Below are positions 1 to 9,246 of a stretch of DNA of 30,878 nucleotides, piece after piece. Positions within the stretch are counted from its first letter, which is position 1; the number at the start of each line of letters is the position of its first letter. A program made the translations under genes and the position numbers. Under the pieces are notes generated by a model. The model saw only the letters and a list, made by a program, of their open reading frames with translations, was not told the DNA's origin and did not search any database. The stretch covers positions 1 to 30,878 of the forward strand of contig NZ_CAMPGZ010000017.1 of the NCBI RefSeq assembly GCF_946885725.1. The letters are read 5' to 3'. Source of the stretch: an uncultured Nocardioides sp. Lineage in GTDB: Bacteria; Actinomycetota; Actinomycetes; Propionibacteriales; Nocardioidaceae.

Positions 1-1722
<1,722 letters not shown>

Positions 1723-1781
1723 CCGCGCTGCCGCGACCTCCGGCCGGCCTGCTCGCCCAGGCCCGGCTCGGTCCGACGTGG

Positions 1782-2663
1782 GTGGACTGGCTCGACCGGC
1801 TGCCCCGCACGATGGCGGACCTGCTGGCGGAGTGGGAGCTCACGATCGACCCCACTGCCGGCTCCGGCATGCACGGCTACGCGTCGTGGGTCCTGCCGGT
1901 GGTCACGCGCGACGGCGAGCCCGCGGTCCTCAAGGCCGGCATCGACGGCGACGGCGAGGAGAACGAGCACGAGCACCTCGCGCTGCAGCACTGGGGCGGC
2001 AACGGGGCGGTCCGGTTGCTGCGTGCCGACCCGCGCCGCCGTGCCGTGCTGCTCGAGCGGCTGCACACGCGCGACCTGACCAGCCTCGGGTACGTCGAGG
2101 CCGCGGAGGTCGTGGCCGGGCTCTACCGGCGTTTGCACGTCCCGGCGCCGCCGCAGCTGCCCACGTTCACGTCGTACGTCGAACGCTGGACCGAGCAGCT
2201 CGCGGCGCTGCCCCGCGACGCACCGATCCCGCACCGGCTCGTGGAGCAGGCGCTGGCGACGTACCGCGACCTGGCGACCGACCCGGCGAGCACCGGCACG
2301 CTGATGCACCACGACCTGCACGACATGAACGTCCTGGCCGCCGACCGCGGGCCCTGGCTGGCCATCGACCCGCAGGCGATGTCCGGCGACGTCCACGCGG
2401 AGCCGGCGCCGATGCTGTGGAACCGCTGGGACGAGGTGGTCGCCCGTGGCCGGGTCCGCGACGACGTGCGCCGGCGCTTCTTCACCCTCGTCGACGACGC
2501 CGAGCTCGACGAGGACCGCGCCCGGGCGTGGGTGGTCGTGCGGATGGTGCTCAACGCCTACTGGACGATCGAGGACGCCGAGCGGATGCGACGCGGGCTG
2601 ACCGCCGACGACCGGGAGTGGATCACCCGCTGCGTGACGATCGTCAAAGCCGTGCAGGACTGA
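1782..2663 (+). CDS. Aminoglycoside/hydroxyurea phosphotransferase-family kinase (APH(6)-like)
   Basis: This is a small-molecule kinase of the protein-kinase-like fold. The Brenner-type catalytic loop LMHHDLHDMNVL (HxDxxxxN) and the metal-binding segment AIDPQAMSGD are both present. The N-terminal LGPTWVDWLDRLPRTMADL resembles the opening of the streptomycin 6-kinase/hydroxyurea kinase family (PF04655 type). Such genes phosphorylate aminoglycosides in some hosts, but many chromosomal members have unknown substrates, so resistance is not established. The start is uncertain. The conserved N-terminal block begins upstream of GTG 1782, yet no ATG, GTG or TTG lies in frame between the lepA stop and 1782. 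The other choice is ATG 1812, which would remove more of the block. Neither has a Shine-Dalgarno. From GTG 1782 the product is 293 residues. It follows lepA by 59 nt. Confidence 0.85.
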   Translation: MDWLDRLPRTMADLLAEWELTIDPTAGSGMHGYASWVLPVVTRDGEPAVLKAGIDGDGEENEHEHLALQHWGGNGAVRLLRADPRRRAVLLERLHTRDLTSLGYVEAAEVVAGLYRRLHVPAPPQLPTFTSYVERWTEQLAALPRDAPIPHRLVEQALATYRDLATDPASTGTLMHHDLHDMNVLAADRGPWLAIDPQAMSGDVHAEPAPMLWNRWDEVVARGRVRDDVRRRFFTLVDDAELDEDRARAWVVVRMVLNAYWTIEDAERMRRGLTADDREWITRCVTIVKAVQD

Positions 2664-2692
2664 AATCGCCCGCGGGCGCGGTCACCGTCCGG

Positions 2693-2698
2693 CACACT
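2693..2698 (+). promoter_or_regulatory. Possible -10 box (CACACT) of the MOSC gene, leaderless layout
   Basis: CACACT lies 7 nt before the GTG at 2706, and there is no Shine-Dalgarno. It fits the CANNNT variant of the spacing pattern seen at other genes in this window. No convincing -35 is visible. Confidence 0.35.
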
Positions 2699-2705
2699 GG
2701 CGGCC

Positions 2706-3368
2706 GTGTTCTCCCACCCCGCCCGCGTCGCCTCGGTCAACGTCGGCCTGCCCCGCGACGAGGAGTGGGCCGGCAACCTGCGGCGCACCGCGATCGACAA
2801 GCAGCCCGTGGCCGGTCCCGTGGAGGTCGGCCTGCTCGGTCTCGCCGGCGACGAGGTGGCCGACACCAAGCACCACGGCGGCACCTACAAGGCGGTCTAC
2901 GCGTTCGCCCGCGAGGACCTGGACCGCTGGGGCGAGGCGCTCGGCAGCCCCCTGCGCGACGGGATGTTCGGCGAGAACCTCACCACGACCGGCATCGACG
3001 TCAACGAGGCGCTGGTCGGGGAGCGGTGGCGGATCGGGACCGTGCTGCTGGAGGTCGTCTCGGTGCGGATCCCGTGCTCGGTGTTCAAGAACTGGGTCGG
3101 CCTGCACCGCCTGGACGATCGGCAGTGGCAGAAGCGGTTCACCGCGGTCGGCCGGCCCGGGCCCTATCTGCGCGTGCTGGAGCCGGGCGCCGTCGCCGCC
3201 GGTGACGGGATCGTCGTCGAGCACCGGCCCGCCCACGGCGTCACCGTCTCGACGATGTTCCGCGCGCTCACCACCGAGCGGCACCTGCTGCCGCGGCTGG
3301 TCGGCGTGGACGGCATGGACCCCGAGGCGGTGCGCGCCGCCGAGCGGTACGTCGCGGCCCTGGTCTGA
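2706..3368 (+). CDS. MOSC domain protein (YiiM-like)
   Basis: MOSC domains bind molybdenum cofactor or carry sulfur to it; YiiM-type members detoxify or reduce N-hydroxylated compounds. Residues 1-160 form the MOSC domain, with HHGG at 56-59, FGENLT at 88-93 and the conserved cysteine in RIPCSVF (Cys124), the usual Moco ligand. The C-terminal roughly 60 residues (VSTMFRALTTERHLLPRLVG...) look like the 3-alpha domain that follows MOSC in YiiM proteins. The length of 220 residues is normal for the family. The start is GTG at 2706, just after CACACT-N7 and with no Shine-Dalgarno, so it may be leaderless. No Moco-biosynthesis neighbour is visible. Confidence 0.92.
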   Translation: MFSHPARVASVNVGLPRDEEWAGNLRRTAIDKQPVAGPVEVGLLGLAGDEVADTKHHGGTYKAVYAFAREDLDRWGEALGSPLRDGMFGENLTTTGIDVNEALVGERWRIGTVLLEVVSVRIPCSVFKNWVGLHRLDDRQWQKRFTAVGRPGPYLRVLEPGAVAAGDGIVVEHRPAHGVTVSTMFRALTTERHLLPRLVGVDGMDPEAVRAAERYVAALV

Positions 3369-3395
3369 GCCAGCCTGAGCCGGTCCGAGCCGGTC
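3366..3395 (+). repeat. Three tandem 10-nt units at the MOSC stop codon
   Basis: TGAGCCAGCC, TGAGCCGGTC and CGAGCCGGTC follow one another directly. The MOSC stop codon TGA is the first three bases of unit one. A weak GGGG/CCCC hairpin follows at 3397-3410. The function is unknown; slippage is the simplest origin. Confidence 0.6.
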
Positions 3396-3461
3396 TGGGG
3401 GGCCATCCCCGGCGTGAGCACTATCACGATCCGGTGACGCGACCGTCTATCAGGGGGGATC

Positions 3462-3492
3462 GCTACCCATCGGTAGCCGCGTGTTCTAGGTT
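3462..3492 (+). promoter_or_regulatory. Dyad GCTACC-N4-GGTAGC and possible -10 box upstream of fadD
   Basis: GCTACC (3462-3467), CATC, GGTAGC (3472-3477) is a perfect 6+6 dyad. A possible -10 hexamer TAGGTT lies at 3487-3492, which would place the dyad over the -35 region. That is where a repressor would bind. TetR-family repressors commonly control fatty-acid genes in actinobacteria, so a TetR operator is a reasonable guess, but no regulator gene is adjacent. The rest of the 3396-3576 gap shows nothing further that I recognise. Confidence 0.45.
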
Positions 3493-3576
3493 GTTCCGCA
3501 ACCAGTTCGCCGACGGATGCGCCGGACGCGCGCGACCGTGCCGAGATGCGCCGAGGACCAGGGAGTGCGATCACCC

Positions 3577-5400
3577 GTGTCAGCCGTGAACTACGACGCC
3601 GCGATCATCGAGAGCCGGCCCGCCAACGTTGCGGTCCAGTTCCAGGAGCGGGTGCACGCCACCCCGGACCGCGAGGCCTTCCGCTACCCCGTGGGCGACT
3701 CGTGGGAGTCGGTGACCTGGGCCGAGGCCGGCGAGAAGGTCAACCGCCTCGCCGCCGGGCTGCTCTCGCTCGGCGTCGAGCCCGAGCAGCGGGTCGGCAT
3801 CGCCTCCAACACCCGCTACGAGTGGATCCTCGCCGACCTCGCGATCATGTGCGCGGGCGCGGCGACCACGACGGTCTACCCCTCGACGATCTCCGACGAC
3901 GTCTCCTACATCCTCGCCGACTCCGAGTGCGTGGTCGTCTTCGCCGAGGACGACGAGCAGGTCGCCAAGGTCCGGGAGCACAAGTCCGAGCTGCCGCACC
4001 TCTCCAAGGTCGTGGTCGTCGACGGCACCACCGACGGCGACTGGGTGATCGGCCTCGACGACCTCGAGTCCGCGGGCGCCGAGCTGCTGAAGAACGACCC
4101 GGGCGCCGTCGAGGAGGCGATCGCGAAGATCCAGCCCGACGCGCTCGCGACGCTGATCTACACCTCCGGCACGACCGGCCGCCCCAAGGGCGTGCGGCTG
4201 CGGCACAGCTCGTGGACCTACGAGGGCGCCGCGATCCAGGCGCAGAACATCCTCTCCGAGGACGACCTGCAGTTCCTGTGGCTGCCGATGGCTCACTCGT
4301 TCGGCAAGGTGCTGCTGTCGACCCAGCTGGCGTGCGGCTTCGCGACCGCGGTCGACGGCCGGGTCGACAAGATCGTCGAGAACCTCGGCGTGGTGAAGCC
4401 GACGTTCATGGGCGCCGCCCCGCGCATCTTCGAGAAGGCACACGCAAGGATCGTCACCATGCAGGCCGCCGAGGGCGGGCTGAAGGAGAAGATCTTCAAC
4501 CAGGCCTTCAAGGTCGGCCTCGAGTACGACCGTCGCAAGCGCGCCGGCGAGCCGATCCCGTTCCTGCTCGAGAAGCAGCACGCGCTCTTCGACAAGCTGG
4601 TCTTCAGCAAGATCCGCGAGCGGTTCGGCGGCCGCGTCCGCTTCTTCATCTCCGGCGCCGCCGCGCTCAACCAGGACATCGCCGAGTGGTTCCACGCCGC
4701 CGGCATCAAGATCCTCGAGGGCTACGGTCTCACCGAGTCGTCGGCCGGCTCGTTCGTGAACCACCCCGACGCCTACAAGTTCGGCTCCGTCGGGCCGGTC
4801 TTCCCGGGCAGCGAGGTCAAGCTCGGCGACGACGACGAGGTCCTGATCAAGGGTCCGGGCGTGATGGACGGCTACCACAACCTCCCCGAGGAGACCGCCG
4901 CCGCGCTCACCCCCGACGGCTGGCTGCACACCGGCGACAAGGGCCGGATCGACGAGGACGGCTATCTCTCGATCACCGGTCGCATCAAGGACCTGTTCAA
5001 GACCTCGGGCGGCAAGTACATCGCCCCCTCGGCCATCGAGTCGAAGTTCAAGGCGGTCTGCCCCTATGCCAGCCAGTTCCTGGTCTTCGGCAGCGAGCGC
5101 AACTACTGCATCGCGCTGATCACGCTCGACCCCGACGCCATGGCCACCTGGGCGGAGGAGAACGACATGAAGGGCGCGTCGTACACCGAGATCGTCAACA
5201 GCGGCAAGGTGCGCGAGATGGTCACGGGGTACGTCGACGACCTCAACTCGCACCTCAACCGCTGGGAGACGATCAAGAAGTGGCAGCTGCTCGACCACGA
5301 CCTGACCGTCGAGTCCGGCGAGCTGACCCCGTCGATGAAGGTCAAGCGCAACGTCGTCGAGAAGAACTACCAGGAGCACATCGAGGCGCTCTACGCCTGA
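3577..5400 (+). CDS. Long-chain fatty-acid--CoA ligase (FadD15-like)
   Basis: This enzyme activates fatty acids through an acyl-adenylate to acyl-CoA, for beta-oxidation or lipid synthesis. It belongs to the ANL superfamily. Visible motifs are the AMP/P-loop YTSGTTGRPKG (residues about 195-205), GYGLTESS, the hinge segment DGWLHTGDKGRIDEDGYLSITGR and the late GGKYIAPSAIE. The C-terminus SGELTPSMKVKRNVV with a short tail is typical of the long-chain FadD15/FACS group. I chose GTG 3577 (607 residues) because AGGGAG at 3560-3565 precedes it at about 11 nt and the protein then begins near where family members begin. GTG 3565, GTG 3586 and ATG 3517 are alternatives; the extra residues from 3517 are unlike the family. 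The gene stands alone behind a dyad-bearing promoter region, and hemW follows 17 nt later. Confidence 0.95.
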   Translation: MSAVNYDAAIIESRPANVAVQFQERVHATPDREAFRYPVGDSWESVTWAEAGEKVNRLAAGLLSLGVEPEQRVGIASNTRYEWILADLAIMCAGAATTTVYPSTISDDVSYILADSECVVVFAEDDEQVAKVREHKSELPHLSKVVVVDGTTDGDWVIGLDDLESAGAELLKNDPGAVEEAIAKIQPDALATLIYTSGTTGRPKGVRLRHSSWTYEGAAIQAQNILSEDDLQFLWLPMAHSFGKVLLSTQLACGFATAVDGRVDKIVENLGVVKPTFMGAAPRIFEKAHARIVTMQAAEGGLKEKIFNQAFKVGLEYDRRKRAGEPIPFLLEKQHALFDKLVFSKIRERFGGRVRFFISGAAALNQDIAEWFHAAGIKILEGYGLTESSAGSFVNHPDAYKFGSVGPVFPGSEVKLGDDDEVLIKGPGVMDGYHNLPEETAAALTPDGWLHTGDKGRIDEDGYLSITGRIKDLFKTSGGKYIAPSAIESKFKAVCPYASQFLVFGSERNYCIALITLDPDAMATWAEENDMKGASYTEIVNSGKVREMVTGYVDDLNSHLNRWETIKKWQLLDHDLTVESGELTPSMKVKRNVVEKNYQEHIEALYA

Positions 5401-5405
5401 CGTGA

Positions 5406-5411
5406 CACGAT
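5406..5411 (+). promoter_or_regulatory. Possible -10 box (CACGAT) of hemW, leaderless layout
   Basis: CACGAT sits 6 nt before the hemW ATG, inside the 17-nt gap after fadD. It fits the CANNNT pattern, and there is no ribosome-binding site. hemW could instead be read through from fadD. Confidence 0.35.
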
Positions 5412-5417
5412 CGGGGC

Positions 5418-6626
5418 ATGCCGTCCGCGCTGCCCGAGGGTGACCCCGCGCCCGCAGACGGCTCCCTCCCGGAGTCCGCGCTGGCGGGTGTCGGGGCGCG
5501 CCCGCTCTCGTTCTACGTGCACGTGCCGTTCTGCTCGGTGCGCTGCGGCTACTGCGACTTCAACACCTACACCGCGGTCGAGCTCGGCGGCGGCGCGTCG
5601 CAGGCGACGTACGCCGACACGGCGATCGAGGAGGTCCGCCTCGCTCGGCGCGTGCTCGGCGACATGGACGTCCCGGTGGGCACGGTGTTCTTCGGTGGCG
5701 GTACGCCGACGCTGCTGCCCGCCCAGGACCTGTCGCGGGTGCTCGACGCGGTCCGGCAGGAGTTCGGCCTCACCGCCGACGCCGAGGTGACCACGGAGTC
5801 CAACCCGGACTCGGTCGACGAGGCGGCGCTCGTCGCGCTGCGCGAGGGCGGCTTCAACCGGATCTCGTTCGGCATGCAGTCGGCGGTGCCGCACGTGCTG
5901 TCGGTGCTCGACCGCACCCACGACCCCCGCCGGGTGCCCCTCGTGGTCGAGTGGGCGCGCGCCGCGGGCTTCGACGAGGTCAGCCTCGACCTCATCTACG
6001 GCACGCCGGGGGAGTCCCTCGACGACTGGAGTCGTTCGGTCGAGGCCGCGCTGGCGTGCGCGCCCGACCACCTGTCGGCCTACGCGCTGATCGTCGAGGA
6101 GGGCACCGCGCTGGCCCGGCAGGTGCGCCGCGGCGTGGTGCCGATGCCGGACGACGACGACCTGGCCGACAAGTACGTCGTCGCCGACGACCTGTTCGCC
6201 GCCGCCGGGATGGGATGGTACGAGGTGTCCAACTGGGCGCGGCGGCCCGAGAGCGCCTGCCGGCACAACCTGGCCTACTGGCGCGGCGCGGACTGGTGGG
6301 GCGTCGGCCCGGGCGCGCACTCGCACGTCGGCGGCGTGCGGTGGTGGAACGTCAAGCACCCCGCGGCGTACGCCGGCCGCCTCCGCGAAGGAGCCAGCCC
6401 CGCGCACGCGCGGGAAGTCCTCGACGCGGAGACCCGCCGGGTCGAGCGGGTTCTGCTCGAGACGCGGTTGAGCGACGGCTTGCCGCTCGACGTCCTGGAC
6501 GACGCCGGCCGCGCCGCCGTGCCCGACCTCGTCGCCCGCAGGCTCGTCGAGAAGGGCGACCCGCTGGTGCTCACGCGCGAGGGGCGGCTGCTCGCCGACG
6601 CGGTCGTGCGCGACCTGCTCAGCTGA
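5418..6626 (+). CDS. hemW: Radical SAM heme chaperone HemW (coproporphyrinogen III oxidase-like)
   Basis: HemW is a radical SAM protein that binds heme and delivers it to target proteins; it was long annotated as oxygen-independent coproporphyrinogen III oxidase (HemN-like). The N-terminal SFYVHVPFCSVRCGYCDF carries the 4Fe-4S cluster motif CxxxCxxC (Cys39, Cys43, Cys46). FFGGGTPTLL is the SAM-binding glycine motif. The HemW C-terminal domain follows, with the conserved segment GVGPGAHSHV. The length of 402 residues is normal. As in HemW, the cluster motif ends CxxC, without the extra adjacent cysteine of true HemN. In many actinobacteria hemW lies between lepA and hrcA, which supports the assignment. 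Its 3' end overlaps the convergent DUF4870 gene by 8 nt. Confidence 0.95.
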   Translation: MPSALPEGDPAPADGSLPESALAGVGARPLSFYVHVPFCSVRCGYCDFNTYTAVELGGGASQATYADTAIEEVRLARRVLGDMDVPVGTVFFGGGTPTLLPAQDLSRVLDAVRQEFGLTADAEVTTESNPDSVDEAALVALREGGFNRISFGMQSAVPHVLSVLDRTHDPRRVPLVVEWARAAGFDEVSLDLIYGTPGESLDDWSRSVEAALACAPDHLSAYALIVEEGTALARQVRRGVVPMPDDDDLADKYVVADDLFAAAGMGWYEVSNWARRPESACRHNLAYWRGADWWGVGPGAHSHVGGVRWWNVKHPAAYAGRLREGASPAHAREVLDAETRRVERVLLETRLSDGLPLDVLDDAGRAAVPDLVARRLVEKGDPLVLTREGRLLADAVVRDLLS

Positions 6627-7050
6627 CCATCCGGATCGTCAACGGGTAGCGGTAGTCCTCGCCGTTGGCCGCCTTGACCGTCGCCAGGATGACCACCACG
6701 ACGTAGGCGATGCCCACGACGATCGCCAGCGGCACGATGACGATCGCCCCCAGGCCGAAGGTGACCAGCACGATCAGGAACGCCGCCACCCCGTAGATCA
6801 GCATCGAGAGCTGGAAGTTCAGCGACTCGACCGAGTGCCGGCGGACGAAGGCGGACTCGTTGCCCTTGACCAGCATGATGATCAGCGGCGCGAGGAAGCC
6901 CATCGCGATCCAGGCCGCGACGAAGACGCCGATGTGCGAGGCGAGCGCCCAGTTCTTCTCCTCGGACGTGGGGCCCGCGGGGGCCCCGCTGTAGCCGTAG
7001 GACCCGGGGGCGTCGCCGCCCGGCGGCTGGGGTGGCGGTGGGTAGCTCAT
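6619..7050 (-). CDS. DUF4870 small membrane protein
   Basis: The product has 143 residues. A Pro/Gly/Tyr-rich cytosolic head (SYPPPPQPPGGDAPGSYGYSG, residues about 2-22) is followed by EEKNWALASHIGVFVAAW and about three hydrophobic segments. The Tic20-like/DUF4870 signature is visible in NESAFVRRHSVESLNFQ. The function is unknown. I chose ATG 7050 over GTG 7053 because AGGAGG lies 4 nt upstream of the ATG but only 1 nt from the GTG. The ATG shares one base with the stop of the upstream DUF3097 gene (TGATG), so the two are very likely translated from one message. The 3' end overlaps hemW by 8 nt in convergent orientation. Confidence 0.9.
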   Translation of the reverse strand: MSYPPPPQPPGGDAPGSYGYSGAPAGPTSEEKNWALASHIGVFVAAWIAMGFLAPLIIMLVKGNESAFVRRHSVESLNFQLSMLIYGVAAFLIVLVTFGLGAIVIVPLAIVVGIAYVVVVILATVKAANGEDYRYPLTIRMVS

Positions 7051-7907
7051 CACGCCTCCTGGGCGGCCGTCACGAAGTCGATCAGCTCCTCGACTCTACC
7101 GAGCAGGGCGGGCTCGAGGTCGGCGTACGACGAGACTCGCCCGAGGATGTGCTTCCACGCCCGGGCGATGTCGGCCTGGTCGCGGTGCGGCCAGCCGAGC
7201 CGCTGGCAGACGCCCCGCTTCCACTCGACGTTGCGCGGGATCGTCGGCCACGCCTTCATGCCGAGCCGCTCGGGCTTCACGGCCTGCCAGATGTCGACGA
7301 ACGGGTGGCCGACGATCAGCACGTCCTTGCCCACCGGGCTCTTCGCGATCGACTGCGCGATGCGGCTCTCCTTGGAGCCGGCGACGAGGTGGTCGACGAG
7401 CACGCCGACGCGGCGCTCGGGACCGGGGCGGAAGTCGCGCAGGTGCTCGGCGAGGTCGTCGACGCCCTCGATGTACTCCACGACGACGCCCTCGACCCGC
7501 AGGTCGTCACCCCAGACCTTCTCCACCAGCTCGGCGTCGTGCCTGCCCTCCACGAAGATCCGGCTGGCGCGGGCGACCCGCGCCTTGGTGCCGGGTACGG
7601 CGACCGACCCGGAGGCGGTGCGCGTCGGCCGGGCCGGGCCTCGCTTGGTTGGCGCGACCAGGATCACCGGGACGCCCTCGAGCAGGAAGCCGGGGCCGAG
7701 CGGGAACGTGCGGCGCTTGCCGCGCCGGTCCTCCAGCACGACCGTGTGCAGGTCGCGCTCGACCTTGACGATCTCGCCGCACCAGTCGGTGGTGACCTCC
7801 TCGACGACGAGGCCGGGGTCGGCGGAGATCTCGACGGCACGGCCGCGCTTGGGCGCCCGCCAGTCGGTGTTCAGGACGTCGGTTCCGTAGCGGTCGGGAA
7901 GAGGCAC
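7050..7907 (-). CDS. DUF3097 conserved actinobacterial protein
   Basis: This 285-residue protein matches the actinobacterial DUF3097 family, typically encoded near hemW and hrcA. The N-terminal third (TDVLNTDWRAPKR...VVLEDRRGKRRTFPLGPGFLLEG) looks like a small beta-rich domain. A Toprim-like segment follows (SRIFVEGRHDAELVEKVWG, then GVLVDHLVAGSKESR and VLIVGHPFVDIWQAVKP). The acidic pattern, FVEGRHDAE and then LVDHL, suggests a metal-binding nucleic-acid fold, but the function is not known. The start is GTG 7907, which has TAGCCT exactly 6 nt upstream and no Shine-Dalgarno, so the message is probably leaderless. It overlaps DUF4870 by one base. Confidence 0.9.
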   Translation of the reverse strand: MPLPDRYGTDVLNTDWRAPKRGRAVEISADPGLVVEEVTTDWCGEIVKVERDLHTVVLEDRRGKRRTFPLGPGFLLEGVPVILVAPTKRGPARPTRTASGSVAVPGTKARVARASRIFVEGRHDAELVEKVWGDDLRVEGVVVEYIEGVDDLAEHLRDFRPGPERRVGVLVDHLVAGSKESRIAQSIAKSPVGKDVLIVGHPFVDIWQAVKPERLGMKAWPTIPRNVEWKRGVCQRLGWPHRDQADIARAWKHILGRVSSYADLEPALLGRVEELIDFVTAAQEA

Positions 7908-7913
7908 CGGGAC

Positions 7914-7919
7914 AGGCTA
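7914..7919 (-). promoter_or_regulatory. -10 box TAGCCT, leaderless promoter of DUF3097
   Basis: On the minus strand TAGCCT is followed by 6 nt (gtcccg) and then the GTG at 7907. This places the expected transcription start at the start codon. No clear -35 is seen. Confidence 0.55.
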
Positions 7920-7961
7920 GGGGTGGCCGCCGACGGCTTCCGGGCGGCGCGCCGGGCCCCA

Positions 7962-7985
7962 CTCGGGCCTGCCGGACAGGCCGAG
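7962..7985. repeat. Strong hairpin between divergent DUF3097 and PadR genes
   Basis: CTCGGGCCTG (7962-7971) pairs with CAGGCCGAG (7977-7985) around a 5-nt loop, giving nine base pairs with one bulged G. It has no T tract and lies between two divergent transcription units, so a terminator role is unlikely. It could be a protein site or a barrier between the promoters. The remainder of 7920-8011 shows nothing else that I recognise. Confidence 0.45.
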
Positions 7986-7993
7986 AAAGTCCC

Positions 7994-8022
7994 TTGTCGA
8001 GCGACCGGTCGCGATATATCGT
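7994..8022 (+). promoter_or_regulatory. Promoter and palindromic operator of the PadR-DUF1707 unit
   Basis: The perfect palindrome CGATATATCG (8012-8021) stands out as AT-rich in this GC-rich sequence. A possible -35 TTGTCG (7994-7999) and -10 TATCGT (8017-8022) are 17 nt apart, so the palindrome covers the -10 box. PadR regulators usually repress their own promoter through such a site. Autorepression by the following gene is an inference from position. Confidence 0.55.
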
Positions 8023-8106
8023 CAACCTATCGCGTAACACTCGCGAGCGAGCGTCGGAGTCGAGGCTGGAAGGCCCGGCCCCAGCACAGATCCATCAGGA
8101 GGAGAC

Positions 8107-8742
8107 ATGGGACGCAACCCCTGGGACATGCCCTGGGACGACCCGCGCGCCGGCCGCCCGGGTCACGGACACGGCGGTCACGGCCGCGGCTCGTGGGGCG
8201 GTCCGCCCCCGTGGCTGCAGGGCCTGATCGGCCTCGCGCAGTCGGGGCAGACCGCGACACGCGGTCCGCGGGTCCGCCGCGGCGACGTCCGCGCGGCGAT
8301 CCTCGACGTGCTGTCGGTCGAGCCGATGAACGGCTACCAGATCATCCAGCAGATCGCCGAGCGCAGCGGCGGCGCGTGGAAGCCGAGCCCCGGCTCGGTG
8401 TACCCGACCGTCCAGCAGCTCGAGGACGAGGGCCTCGTCGAGGGCACGGAGACCGACGGGCGGCGGCTGCTCACGCTGACGGAGGCGGGCCGCACGTACG
8501 TCGCCGAGCACCCTGACGAGCTCGCCGCCACCTGGCGCGTCTTCGACGACGCCGCCGAGGCCGAGCGCGCCTACGGCGGGCACGACCTCAAGCCGGTGAT
8601 CGGCCAGGTCATGGGCGCGGTGTGGCAGGTCGTCACCACCGGCACCCGGCAGCAGCAGGCCGAGGCCGCGGAGATCCTCGCGGACACCCGACGGAAGCTC
8701 TACGGCCTCCTCGCGGAAGGGGACGAGGGTGAGCGGGAGTGA
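8107..8742 (+). CDS. PadR family transcriptional regulator with His/Gly-rich N-terminus
   Basis: The 211-residue protein has a PadR winged helix at residues about 58-130: VRAAILDVLSVEPMNGYQII, then GSVYPTVQQLEDEGLVE and a wing LLTLTEAGRTYV. A helical C-terminal part probably mediates dimerisation. The first 40 residues are unusual, with RPGHGHGGHGRGSWGG before the DNA-binding domain, a possible metal-binding or disordered tail. The ATG at 8107 has a strong AGGAGGAG site 2-9 nt upstream. Its last 14 nt overlap the start of the DUF1707 gene, so the two are translationally coupled. A palindrome over its own promoter at 8012-8021 suggests autorepression. The ligand is unknown. Confidence 0.93.
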   Translation: MGRNPWDMPWDDPRAGRPGHGHGGHGRGSWGGPPPWLQGLIGLAQSGQTATRGPRVRRGDVRAAILDVLSVEPMNGYQIIQQIAERSGGAWKPSPGSVYPTVQQLEDEGLVEGTETDGRRLLTLTEAGRTYVAEHPDELAATWRVFDDAAEAERAYGGHDLKPVIGQVMGAVWQVVTTGTRQQQAEAAEILADTRRKLYGLLAEGDEGERE

Positions 8743-9220
8743 GCTGAGGATCGGCGACCAGGAGCGCGAGAGCGCGGTCAACGCGCTCGGCGAGCACTAC
8801 GCCGCCGGCCGGCTGACCAAGGAGGAGTACGACGAGCGAGCGGCGGTGGCCTACGCCGCCAAGACCGAGTCGTCGCTGCGCCCGCTGTTCGCCGACCTGC
8901 CCGGACCGCATCCGTTCGCGGTGACGAGCCGTCCCGGCGGCCAGCAGCGAGCGCCGTCCGGACCCGGCCAGTGGGCGCCGCGTGCTCCGCTCGCCGGACC
9001 GGGCGTCGGCGACAAACGGCGCGGCTTCCGGCTGCCGGTGCTGCCGATGCTGCTCGTGCTGCTCGGCGTGGTGATCCTGGTCGAGGAGCCGTGGCTGCTG
9101 TTCGTGGGTCTCGGGATCCTGCTGTTCGCCAAGATGAGGCGGCACAACACCCGGCACACGCGGCACCACGGCTTCCACCACTCCGGCTGGAACCCCGGCT
9201 GCGGCCCGAGCGGCCGCTGA
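8729..9220 (+). CDS. DUF1707 (SHOCT-like) membrane protein with His-rich tail
   Basis: The 163-residue protein opens with the DUF1707 signature: LRIGDQERESAVNALGEHYAAGRLTKEEYDERAAVAYAAKTESSLRPLFADLP (in two parts, residues about 6-58). A Pro/Gly-rich linker follows, then two adjacent hydrophobic segments (PMLLVLLGVVILV and PWLLFVGLGILLFA). The C-terminus is His/Arg-rich (RRHNTRHTRHHGFHHSGW). The start is GTG 8729, 14 nt inside the PadR gene. DUF1707 is widespread in actinobacteria, often next to regulators or attached to membrane segments, and its function is not established. The shared histidine richness of both operon products hints at a common metal or surface ligand, which is speculative. 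Confidence 0.9.
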   Translation: MSGSELRIGDQERESAVNALGEHYAAGRLTKEEYDERAAVAYAAKTESSLRPLFADLPGPHPFAVTSRPGGQQRAPSGPGQWAPRAPLAGPGVGDKRRGFRLPVLPMLLVLLGVVILVEEPWLLFVGLGILLFAKMRRHNTRHTRHHGFHHSGWNPGCGPSGR

Positions 9221-9246
9221 CCCCTCCCGGGGCTGGTCGGATGGCC

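Noticed and set aside
1782..2663. Calling the kinase an antibiotic-resistance gene
   Set aside because: The family includes many chromosomal kinases with unknown substrates, and there is no resistance or mobile context.
3517..3576. ATG 3517 as the fadD start
   Set aside because: The added residues are unlike acyl-CoA ligases, and the only Shine-Dalgarno-like site (3560-3565) serves a later start.
3580..5379. 599-codon minus-strand open frame opposite fadD
   Set aside because: It mirrors the fadD codons, has Val/Leu/Asp/Arg low-complexity composition and contains no known motif; fadD has a full set of motifs.
9221..9246. CCCC/GGGG hairpin between the convergent DUF1707 and MBL genes as a terminator
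   Set aside because: Only four base pairs and no T tract; too weak to claim.
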